DNA from: Rhizophagus sp. LPA8_4_AMF
Lineage: Eukaryota; Glomeromycota; Glomeromycetes; Glomerales; Glomeraceae
DNA length: 56,637 nt
Assembly (NCBI GenBank): GCA_021464525.1
Contig: JADRCO010000082.1
Location: 1-56,637 of the forward strand
Direction of reading: 5' to 3'
Numbering within the stretch: the first letter of the stretch is position 1; each line of letters starts with the position of its first letter. The notes under the pieces were generated by a model that saw nothing but the letters and a program-made list of their open reading frames with translations, was not told the DNA's origin and searched no databases. Both the position numbers and the translations under genes were made by a program. Positions 23,969 through 35,500 of this stretch are shown here, piece by piece.

Positions 23969-25332
23969 TCATTCTTCATTAGAAAATGGATCAATTACAT
24001 GAATATCACAAGTTCTGTCTTCGTATACTGTATTTGTGACAACCGGATTTCCCTAATAACGAACAGGATATCAATATATCAATAACAATTCAGAAGAAGT
24101 AAATTTTTCTAAACAAATAATTGATTTTTAATACCTCTGGTTTTTTATTATATGTTGTATTCATTCCTGTTATCCCAGTAAACCATATTTTCACTGCCTG
24201 ATTTCGAGTCTTTAATTTTATATTACCTTTTCTATCTTTGGAATCACCGGTAACTTGTTTCACTTGAACAAATTTGTAGAAACGAACCTTTTTAATTAAA
24301 GTCATTTTCGATTTCTCCTATATTATAAATAAATAAATTAATATCCCGGAAGAAAAATTAAAAAATTAAAATATTTTACGTCTTTCTTTCTTTTACCTGA
24401 AATATCTTCCTTTCTTTTATTTGAAATCTGCACAATATATAAACAGGGGATCTTGGTTCATTCACATAGCTATGCCAAAATTCTCTTCTGTTTAATCCTT
24501 CAGGTCTTAAAACTTGAATCTTTATCTCTTCCTTTCCTGTATAACCCTTCTTAATCTTCTGTAAATTTTCATTTTTTTGGTTTTTTAAAGAATCGGATTG
24601 TGAATTATCATCATTAATGGCCAACTCTTTCAAAGTGTCAGTAATCGGATGTTTGACTACTTTTTTTCGACCGCTTTTTGATTTTGATGCTGATGAACTA
24701 TTTTCGTCTTGTGATGATCCACTACTGCGTACACATGATCTTAGTGCAGAATCATCTCTTTGAATATTTACTATCTTTTCGATATCAAAACTTTTACCTG
24801 AGGACGTTTCACTTATAGATTGTAAATCTTTATGATCAATATCACTTGAAGTAAATGTTTCAGATACAATTTTAGACTTTTTTAACGCGTTAAAAAATTC
24901 ATTTAATTTGGGCTTATCGGGTTTATCATCTGTTTTATTCAAGTTGTCCGATTGTTTTTCGCTATCAAGATTGCTTTTTGAAACCATTGTAATATTATGC
25001 GGTTGTCGAATTTGTGTGTTAGTCTTGATGGAACTAGCAGTACCTATTGAAAATGATTGATTTGAAAGAAATTAAGAGTTTCGTTTGTGTCACATGAATA
25101 ATCTTGATCACAAGGACTGGTTATACTTTTATTTTGATCTTCCTCCTTAGTATCATTCGATTTATTATTAAATTTTCCATTTTTATGATATGAGGATTTG
25201 TCTGTTTAAGTACGTGATTTAGAAATTTGATAAATTTGTTAATCCGAGCGTGATCTGTAAATACTTACCGTTTTTTACTACGTTTTTCTTTGAATTTTTC
25301 TTCTTTGAACTTTTATTTTTTTTTGAACCCAT
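23969..25332 (-). CDS. Unrecognised five-exon protein, basic N-terminus
   Basis: Five exons on the minus strand: 25332-25269, 25201-25127, 25043-24397, 24317-24135 and 24052-23969, giving 350 residues; the phases are 1, 1, 0, 0 and join without a break. The N-terminus is a Lys/Ser-rich stretch (MGSKKNKSSKKKNSKKN) that may act as a nuclear localisation signal. Residues about 25-190 are charged, Ser/Lys/Asp-rich and probably disordered. The C-terminal half looks folded: IKIQVLRPEG, REFWHSYV, VRFYKFVQVKQV, AVKIWFTGITGM and a last exon with CDIHVIDPF. I recognise no family. The donor of exon 2 was chosen because it alone keeps the frame into exon 3; without that splice the frame stops at 25063-25065. 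The gene sits head-on behind the CNH gene on the same strand. Confidence 0.72.
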
Positions 25333-25751
25333 TTTCGTTTTTTTTTTAAAAAAAAAATATATTTAACAAACAATCGTTAAAGAAGGGACTTTATGAACAA
25401 GCAAAAAAACACTGTAGTAGGTATTTATATATGAGCTGTAGATCTTATATTACGTAATTGATTTTTTTCCGAAAACGCGTAATAATGTAATAATCATTAT
25501 TTTTGTCATAATCTAGTGATTTTTGTCACAATTACTACAGTACCAACTTAACGAAATATATTTATTGAAAATGATGTATGATGTGTAACATATAATACAA
25601 AAAGAAATATATATACACAAAATTTAATTGATAATGAAATAAAAATTTTTTTTTTTTTGGTGTATATATATATATATATGTATATCCACTATATAAAAAT
25701 ATATAATTTGTTTTTAAAATATTTTACAAAAAATTATATATTATATTTCTC
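25333..25751. other. Short spacer with TA repeats
   Basis: A 419-base spacer between two minus-strand genes, the promoter of one and the 3' end of the other. It contains an uninterrupted TA-type simple repeat at about 25663-25685. No gene is visible. Confidence 0.5.
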
Positions 25752-28361
25752 TTAACTATTAAGAATTCTACCACGATAAAAATAATATTCTTCACCTAAT
25801 TCACACGACCAAAAAATATTCCTCTTCATTCCACTGTCAAATTCTTTTTTATCTTTTTCTTTAATGTCTTTCCCCATCTTATTATTAACATTTTTCTTTA
25901 TCCATGACTCACCTAAAAACTTAACAGGGCAACCACTTGTAATCTTTTTTATAACTTTACCAGATTTCATTGAAGCTAGTTCAATAATAGTGTTTTGAAA
26001 TCCTACTATGTAAATATTGTTGAAACTAGGCAATAATGAAATTTCATTTGGAGGTGAGGACCATCTTATCGGACGATTGTATTTATACGGTTCACCTTTG
26101 CAATTTACTAAATGAGAAACATTACAGATAGTAGCAAGAAACAGACTTGATGGCGATGGTACTTCTATCGGGGTTTTTTGTTTGTTTTCTGAAGTCTTAT
26201 TATGTGATTCTGGATTATAAACATGAAAGAATTGTGATGATGATTCAGATTCAGCAGAACCAGAAGATCCAGGAGATCCAGGAGATTCAGGAGATGTATG
26301 AGAAGCATGAGAAGCATGAGAAGCGGGAAATGAGACATAATCTAATTGAACCATCATTGGTGGTAATTGTTGCATAATTGGTACATTTTCGCGATGTGCC
26401 GAAATATTAGTTAAATTAGCATAAGTGGGTGAAATTGGTGGCGAAATAAATTCATTATTTATTAATTGTTCTTGTCCATCTTCCTGTTGAAGCATCATAG
26501 AAGCTACGGAACCTAATGGAGAAGTTACTGAATTTATAGTTTCATCTGACATAACTGATTTTCTACGTGATTTTTTGTAAGAATTTGTACCACTTGATTG
26601 AAGGTCATTAGAAGAAGAAATACTTTTACGATTCCTGTACGTTGATCTTCTTAATGGATTATATTTTAATTCGTTAACAAATTTTGCATCTGGAGGTATC
26701 GTTGCTGTCGGTGATGTAGGTGGTGACTTAGGAAGGTATGAATTAGGAAAAGAAGGAGCGTCAAAATTTAATGATAAAGGGATAACGGAAATTTGCGTAT
26801 CAAATTCCACAGGATCTTCAATAAGAAATTCTAATGAACATGTATGTGGAAGAGGAGTAAAACTTCGCCAAACTGGATTTTCAACGTATCTAGGAATAAG
26901 AACTTTTGGCATGTTGATCTCCGTCACAACACTTGAGTGAGCATCGATAGATGCCGCTTTACCACTCATACAAGTAAATATCTTGTTAATTACAAAAGCG
27001 TCTCTTGCTACACTAATAAAATCCGGAGTTTCTGGAACCCAAAAAGTTTTAGCCAATTCAAATTTAAAATCTGGAGTATTTTTTGCTTTAACCTCACAAT
27101 TAAATAGATGAACCATATTATGTGGCGTTACAACCGTTAAATAAATATAACTCTTCGTCTCCTTTACATCAAAAGTAGTACAATCTTTAGCGTTATCCAA
27201 TTTAACATAATCAGTGGCCCAATTCCATGCATTTATTTTTTCTTCCGCGCTAATATCTACATTATCTAAAGAATTTGAAAGATGATGTTGAATATAATCC
27301 GTCAATTGTGACGTAAAATTTGATAAAGTACGTTGATGTAATTTTCCTGGAAATAACGAATTTCCTGATAATGAAGAATTAGATTCTGAACTTATAGAAG
27401 AAATAATACTTGTGGCTGATCTTCGTTTGAGCTCTTTACAATTTTTACATATTGGTTTTCCGCTTTTTTGCCCTTCTGAATTAACATTTTCCTCTAATGG
27501 ATTTCCACAAACATCACATTTTTGTAGTGAATCAGTAATTTTTTTCAAAAAGTTAGGTGTCTTTGAAAAATCTACGGGTCTATCTGATTTCGATTGTAAC
27601 ATAAATTTAATTAAATGCAATAAAGAATCTAATTGATAAATTCGAACCATTTGTTTTTTTCCAGCAATTGCAATCATGATCCCATATTCATCTAAAATCT
27701 GAATTTTTCTAAAAGAACATCCTCGAATTAATAGTTTAGGTTTAATTAATTCAGAATTAACGGAAAAATCGATCACACTTAATCCATTTTCATTTCCAAT
27801 TAATAAATATTGTTTTCCAAACATGGCCGCGCATACCATTTGTTCTATTGATCCAGCATTAGGAGAACCAAGAAGTTTACTCTCAAATTCTCCTACATTA
27901 ACCGAAGCATGTCGATTCTCATAATTAACGACTGTACTCACACGTTTTAAACCTGTTAGTTGTGACTACAAAAAAAAAAGGAAGAAATAATTAATATTAA
28001 TATATATTTTTTATAAAAATGTATATATCTTATAATTTATATTTAATATATTATACATCATTGTAATATATGAGTGATGATAAATATGTGAAAATTGAAT
28101 TTAACAAACTTTATCAGAATCATCATTTAGGTCTTTCGAAGTTATCGTATTTGTCATATCACCATTATCATCATTTTTAGGACGAGCATTGAATTGAGTG
28201 CTCGATATGACATTTTCACTTTCAATCAATAATGTTTTAACGATTTTTTTTCCTAGTTGTTGATTTTTACTTGGAAGTGGTAGGTTGACTAAATTTTCTA
28301 AGGTAGGATTATTATTAATAGAATGTAATGAATTATTATTAAACTCTGCTTTATCTTGCAT
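25752..28361 (-). CDS. CNH (citron homology) domain protein
   Basis: Two exons on the minus strand, 28361-28110 and 27965-25752, giving 821 residues. The donor would be GTTTGT, weaker than usual but phase-compatible; the acceptor is TTTTGTAG. A CNH domain, a beta-propeller that in Rom1/2-type RhoGEFs and MAP4Ks binds small GTPases, starts at about residue 107 (IEQMVCAAMFGKQYLLIGNENG, then DEYGIMIAIAGKKQMVRIYQL). It resumes with CTTFDVKETKSYIYLTVVT and FWVPETPDF and ends with NNIYIVGFQNTIIEL...GKVIKKIT. A C-x2-C-x19-C-x2-C zinc-binding-like segment (Cys 234, 237, 257, 260) interrupts it early, and a Ser/Pro-rich insert occupies about 490-640. There is no RhoGEF, PH or kinase domain. It is probably a scaffold in Rho or vesicle signalling; partner unknown. 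Confidence 0.82.
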
Positions 28362-28364
28362 GTT

Positions 28365-28402
<38 letters not shown>

Positions 28403-29594
28403 GAAATTAAGTAGGACGCATATATTTTAAGCATATATATACAAATCCGATATATACAAGATTTTCCAAAAAAAAACCTTATGATGACATAACTTGGTTA
28501 GATTAGTAAAAAAAAATAATAATAATAAATAGAAGATTCCACAAGAATGATCAATAAGCTAATAAGCTAAGGTTTTCTATTAATAGCACATAAAATTATT
28601 CCAAAGTAGGATCATACGGAAGATCTGCTCAATATTAAGCTAATTTTGTGTACAATAAAAATTATTTGTGCATTCATACTGCGGTGACAATATAATATAA
28701 ATATCAATACAATAATAAAAATTATTTGTGCATTCATACTGCGGTGACAATTTAATATTAGTATCAATTATTTTCTAACTAAATATTTGAATCCTTTTTC
28801 GACCAAATTTGAAATTTTTTCTTCGCATTTTTAATTCCGGCTAAAATTTGAAAGCAACAATACGGGATTATTTTATTATGACGGTTTATTAATATAATAT
28901 TTATTATTGAAATAATTAAATTAATTTCTCTTAACTAAATAAATTATAATAAATATTTGATGTGTTACAATGTTAATGGGTATTACCGTAAGTTCAAAGA
29001 TAAAGTTATCCTTTGTAGTTTGTACAATGTTTGTATGATAAACATAAATATCAATCAATTAAACAATTAATTTTGTTAATAACTCAATGATATTGATACG
29101 TCACATTATCCAATCAGGCATCATCAAGAATTATTTAGCTAAATGAAACTTCTAAAATGTCGAAATTTTTTTCATTAAAGAAACTTAAAAAAATTTCGTC
29201 AATATTCATAAAATATGTCAAGTAACACTTGTATACGGGGAGTGATTTCTTCGGATTTTCATTTCCGATTTTGTCTTATCTTGTGCCTTATTTTGAAAAA
29301 TAGTGCGCTTTTGTGAGCTTGATTAGGTTATAAGTACCTAACCATTCTAAATCATCATTTAGAACAAAAGAACAAAACAAAGTTTTTAAAAATCCTATAA
29401 ATTAATCTATGCATCATTAAAAACTAAAATTTTACAATCAAAAACCTATTTATTGTTATTTTGTTGTAATATTAGGAATTTTATCTAGATAAAAAAAAAA
29501 ATTTTTTTTTTGCTAATTCATTTTAATTCATTTAATAGCCGCTCAATATCAATATAAATTGTTCTTTAGCTAGATAATTTTTTTTAAACGTAAA
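28362..29594. other. Divergent promoter region of CNH and sacsin-BTB genes
   Basis: A 1.23-kb head-to-head spacer. It starts with a 30-base A/T homopolymer (28367-28398) just upstream of the CNH start. A 60-bp tandem duplication is listed separately. The sequence next to the sacsin start is T-rich. No gene is visible. Confidence 0.55.
28651..28770. repeat. 60-bp tandem duplication
   Basis: Two head-to-tail copies with an exact period of 60 bases. A segment of about 36 bases starting TAAAAATTATTTGTGC and ending CGGTGACAAT is identical in both copies (28657 on and 28717 on). The rest of the unit is diverged. Confidence 0.9.
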
Positions 29595-32500
29595 ATGAAT
29601 AGTTCTAACGCTCCTAAAAGAAGAAAAAAAGGAAAAGGATTCAAACCAAAAGAACCTTACACTAATCGTTTACGTAAAATTCTTGATGAATATCCGGATG
29701 GTTCACAGGTTCTCCGTGAAATTCTTCAGAATTCCGATGATGCCAAGAGTACCGAACAAATTTTTATTTTGGATCATAATACATATTCATCAAATAGTTT
29801 ACTTGAACCAGAGGAAGATAGTTATGAAAGAACAAATCTAAAACTTGATAGATATCAAGGTCCAGCACTTTTAGCTAAAAATAATTCTATTTTTGAGGAA
29901 AGGGATTTTGATTCTTTGCTGAAATTAGCTGATAGCGAGAAACAAGATCAATTTGATAAGATTGGAGGTATAAATTTTATTTTTTATTTCCATTATATGA
30001 ATAAAATAATATTGATATTGTCTATTAACTTTCCATCATTTTCATGTAAATTTAGTAATGGGTGTCGGTTTTAATTCGATTTATCATATTACCGATTCTC
30101 CTTCTTTTATTACTGATGAACATTATGTCATTCTTGATCCACACGAATGGTATTTTGATGGTGGTGTCAAATTCAACTTTGTCGATGATAATTTAGCCGA
30201 AGAATATCCGGATCAATTCGCTCCTTTCGGAATTCCATGTGATAGGCCATTTAAAGGCACACTCTTTCGTTATCCTCTCCGTACCGATGAAGATTCTATT
30301 GATTCGAAAATTTCTGATAAAGTATATAAACCTGATGAAATTTTGGAGATGTTTCATAAATTTTATAAAAAAGAAAGCATAAATTGTTTATTATTTTTAA
30401 AATGTATTGAACGTATTCAATTTTATGAATTGAAAGAAGGAGCTACTGAACCCGAATTACTTTACACAATTCAGTTGGAGAATATTGATGACCACATTCG
30501 ACAACAACGTCGGTTAATAGTTGAAAAAATTGTACCAATGATGAAATCATTAAAATTAAGAGAACTTACCGGAAATAATCAATTAGATACTTCTTATGTT
30601 GCATCATTTTCTCGAAAACGAAAAGATGATTCTAAAGAAATTAGTTCATGGTTAATTTTAAATTATCTTGATGACTTACTTGAGGTCGAAAAATATTTTT
30701 ATGAGAACTTTAATAAATATATAGGAGATTATAAATTTATTCCTAATGTTGGTTTAGCTGTTCCTTTGAATAATCCGGATGCTGTTGGAAGATTATTCTG
30801 TTTTTTACCTCTTCCTATTGACATGCCTTTTCTCGTTTCCGTACATGGATATTTCGCGGTAAGAATCAATAAAGTTTTGATATTTTTATATTATGATGAA
30901 TAATAAAATAATACCTTTTTTTGTTTGGTTAACAGGTTAGCACCAATCGACGTACCTTATGGTCGCCTGCTGACAATGAAGACCTAGTAAATAATTAACT
31001 TCATAAATACGCAATTTGTTTTTAATATGTGTATACATTTCTAAACTATTAAAATATTTGCACGTTAATTTTTTAGGCGGTTGATGCGTTAGCGCGTTTG
31101 AAAGTAGAATGGAATAAATATTTATTTGAAAAAGTTTTACCTAAAGCTTGGGCAAAATTTCTTAATGAACTTCCGCTTAAAGTTTCTAATATTCGATCAG
31201 GTGATTTATATAAATTCTGGCCAAGAGATAATGAAGGAACTTCTAGCATTAGTTCCTTTTGTAAGGATCTGTTACAAAACGTCATAGAAAATCTTAATAT
31301 TGATGATCGTGTATTCAGAGGACCTCCTTCATCAAATACCATTGGAGTAATATCTAAAGCTTCAGCAGATTCATATGATGCATCCTTATTTCAAGAATCT
31401 GAATTTCATTGGCTTTCACTTTTAAATGGCTATTTAGAGGATGAAAAAGCACAGATTTATGAATTACCTAAAATAATTGGAAGTATTGGGTTTCCCTTCA
31501 TATCAACCTTATATACCATCCTCAGCGCCTTAAAAAACTCTACTAAACACGAAGGTTCCCTTCATTTTTTTGATCCTGCCATCATTCGTAATTATTTAAG
31601 GTGTAATAGTGATAGATGGCAAGAAGGTGTAATATCAAGAAAAGAAATCTTATCTTTACTTGAATATATATTAAAGGATAAAAAGTTTGATGAATTAGAA
31701 GGGTTTAAAATGATTCCGCTTGCGGATGGTACGCTTGGTACTTTAACACAATCTGGTAATTCTTACGCGTATATTGGCCCAGATGATATTCATAAAACTC
31801 ATAAATACGACGAATGTAATATTTTCAAAGATCAACTGAATAAGTTCATCGATAAATCGATTAACAATTTTACACTATATCACTGCTTACATGAAAATGC
31901 AAAAGCAAAGTGGATTTTAAATATAAAAATATTAGATGAATTTGCTGTTGGTGATATGATTAGATATTCATTGAATTATACAGAGAATACAAAAGATTCT
32001 GAAGAAATACCAATGCCAAATAATTATGAATGGATTTATCAATTATGGGATAACCTAAAATTTAGAGATTGGGATTTAACTAAATTTGAAGATATTCATT
32101 TAATTCCGACAAATCATTCTACTCTTAGAAAGTTGAAGACTCCTAGAAAAACTTTTTCGAGTAAAAATATCTCAACTAATTCTTTAATTTCTATTTTCGA
32201 AAAATTTGGTGCTGTTTTCGTTGACAGTGAATTTGATAATAGACAAATTTCAGAATGGAATAAGTAAGTATTTTGTTATAAATAAATTTTTACATCTTTT
32301 TTTTTTTTAAAAAAAAAAAATAAACTAAGATAACTTTTTTTTTATATAATCAGAATATCCTCGTATATTATCAAGCCTGATAACATTATATCAGTTTTGG
32401 ATTCCTTTCATGCTAACACATCATATCCAGAAAATTTGAAAAAAAGTTTACAGAGTAGTGAAGCAACAGCGCTCGTTGAACATTTATCTAATTATTTACG

Positions 32501-35500
32501 ACTTGCTAATAAATCTAATCTAGTACGAAATCGTATTGATGTTATTAAACATCTTCCTATTTTTATCGAAGTTGACCATACTTCACCAATTCCATTGTTA
32601 CCATTACAACCTGAAAACAAAAATTGGTATCTTTTACCTCGTGAAGAAGAAAAATCGTACGGTAAAATTATTTATCCAAGTGATAAAGGAGGATTTATTA
32701 ATACTATCTCACAAAATATGTGTTATATATTGGAAGATATTATTAAAATTCCCCGATTAACTGTAAATGATTATTGGAGAAAATATGTAATACCATTTCT
32801 TGAATCACAAATACCGAGAGACATAGATATAGTTGTTGACAAACTTTTTGATCGATTACCATCTTTACTTGATGCTAACTTAAAGGATGATCTTGGAAGA
32901 AGATCTTTTGTACCTGTTGGTACAATTAGAATGTCGAAACAACAACAAACGCCTAATATTATAAATTTGGCCAAACCAACGGAACTTTTTGATCCAGAAG
33001 CCAAGACAGTGACTGATCTATTTTTTGAAGATGAGCAACTTTTTCCTGCCGGTAGATATGGTAGCCCGCAAAAGTACCTTCCAAATTTGAAGTCGTTAGG
33101 AATTAAATCAGTTCTTACTCCAAATGATATTATTTCTCGAATTGATGCTATTATAAAACGAAGAGAAACTACCAATGAAGAATTTGTTCGTATCAAAGCA
33201 GATAGGCTTTTAAAGTATATTGATGATAAATGGAATCAGATAACTAATAATAGTAATGAGTTCTTGGAAGCTCTTTTAGAAAAAGAATGGATACCTACAG
33301 TTGACGAATCTGGAAAAAAGTTTTTTTCGAAACCTAGAGATTGTTATTGTAAAAAATATAAATTTCTAGTTTGTTTGGCTGCACCCGTTTTGGAATTTAA
33401 TCTTAGAAATAGTAACTTATTAAAATATTTAAAGTGGGACACTTGCCCTGATGTTGGAATTGTCCTAAAACAATTGGAATTTTGTCGTAGTGATGTGGAT
33501 AATAAAAGACCGCCAAAGGAATTAAGATCTATTTGTAACGCGATTTATGAATATATGAATGAAGCTTTTCAAGCAAATGACGAGACATCAAAAGAAAGAT
33601 TTAATTCTATCAATGAATCTTTAAAAAATGAATCATGGATTTTATGCGGAGATAAATTTCGTTCAAGTGATAAAGTTGTCATTAATCTTCCTAATAGATT
33701 TCAGGATAATGATTCTTTAATTGTTAAACTACCTATAGACTATTATAAATTCAAAGATTTATTTAAACGTATGGGAGTTCGAGACGAAATTGGAGTCAAA
33801 GATTTGGTTAATTTTATTAAAAATATGGTCAAGGGAGATAAAAATAGAGTCTTAGATACACATGAAATAGACAATGTTATTATGATCCTTGAACAAATCG
33901 CCAGGATACGAAAGGACAATAGGAGAGAAGGAAATGAAAATGATACAGAAGAATTGGAAGGATTGTTGATTCCAAGCGATAAAAATGTACTTGTTGACTT
34001 TCGTGAAATTCATTTTGATGATATGGAAGGTAGAATGAACGGACTAAACGAACTAAACGAATATTCTATTAAACATATTGCTCATTACAATATAACTTCG
34101 GATATTGCTACGAGATTAGAAATTCAAACTTTAATAGGAGAAATATATGGTAATCATTATAATATTCATATTAATATTAATGAATATAGATTATGTATTA
34201 TAATATTTATTTACTTACTTTAATATTAGGTGATTCTGACTCTGAAATCTATGGACAATACGAGTTTTTGACAACCAGAATAAAAAATATTCTCAAGGTG
34301 ACCTTTAATTACTATTTCATTCGCATCAAATATTAATTTACTAAATATTGTATTTGGTATGAGTAGGACTATTGGATGGGCTATCTATTTAGAGAATTTC
34401 TTCAAGTAAGTTATATAGTAATTTTAATACCTCTAAAATAAACAAAATTAAATTAATATCGGGAAATAACTTTTCAAATGTAGAACGCAGACGACGCTAA
34501 AGCAGAACATTTTTTAGTAATCATAGACGAAAGACAATCTAACTTTCCTAATAAATCATTCATTTCAAAAAAAATGGAAGATTGGCAAGGTCCTGCGATA
34601 TGGATTTATAATTCTGAAAAATTTTCTGATGATGACTATAAATCTTTGCTCAAACTGGGTATTGGAGGGAAATCTAATGATGACACAAAAATTGGAAAAT
34701 TTGGGATAGGATTCAATTGTGCATATCATTTCACAGATTTACCAAGCGTCTTGAGCGGACAACATATTGCATTTTTAGATCCGCATGCAAAATATCTTCC
34801 TCCCATAGGATTTCCTCTTAAAAGACCAAAAGGTACTCGATTTAATTTTGTCGCCAAGAAATTAAAAGAAAATTTTCCAGATCAATGCTACCCATATGAA
34901 GCGATATTTGATTTTATTAAGAATAAATTTCCAGATAAATACAAAACAGGAGGTTGTGATTTTTCAGGAGAATTCGAGGGAACCTTATTTAGACTCCCAC
35001 TTAGAACTCTTAAGTTAGCAAAAGAAAGTGATATATCAACCAAAGTTATCAGTACTCATAAAATTGTGGAACTATTCAGTAATATGCAGGATAATAATGA
35101 GATGCTATTTTTAAGAAATATAGAATCGTGTGGTTTATATCGCATGAAAAGTAGAGAACCTCAATTGCTCTGGGAAGAAAAAATTAACATGATAGAAGAA
35201 CATCGTCAATTTCGTCGAAGAGTTATTGACAAAGAACAAATCTATCAATTAGATATTGATAAATTTAATTATACACAAAATAAAAAAGTTTCGGAGATAT
35301 GGGCTGTATGTACGGGAGGACACAGCAAGATCAAACCGGAGTCAAGGGAATTTGAAGGAAAACTTAAAAAATTTTCAGAGGAAAAACGACTCAAGGTAAA
35401 TAAATGAATTATACACTATTTCATTCTCATTCTCATATCATTAAATAATATTTTATCAAATTTATTCATATTTTTTTTTTATTTTTTCATTCACTTAATA

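Noticed and set aside
32771..33196. 141-codon minus-strand frame
   Set aside because: Antisense to a well supported sacsin-like exon; no features of its own.
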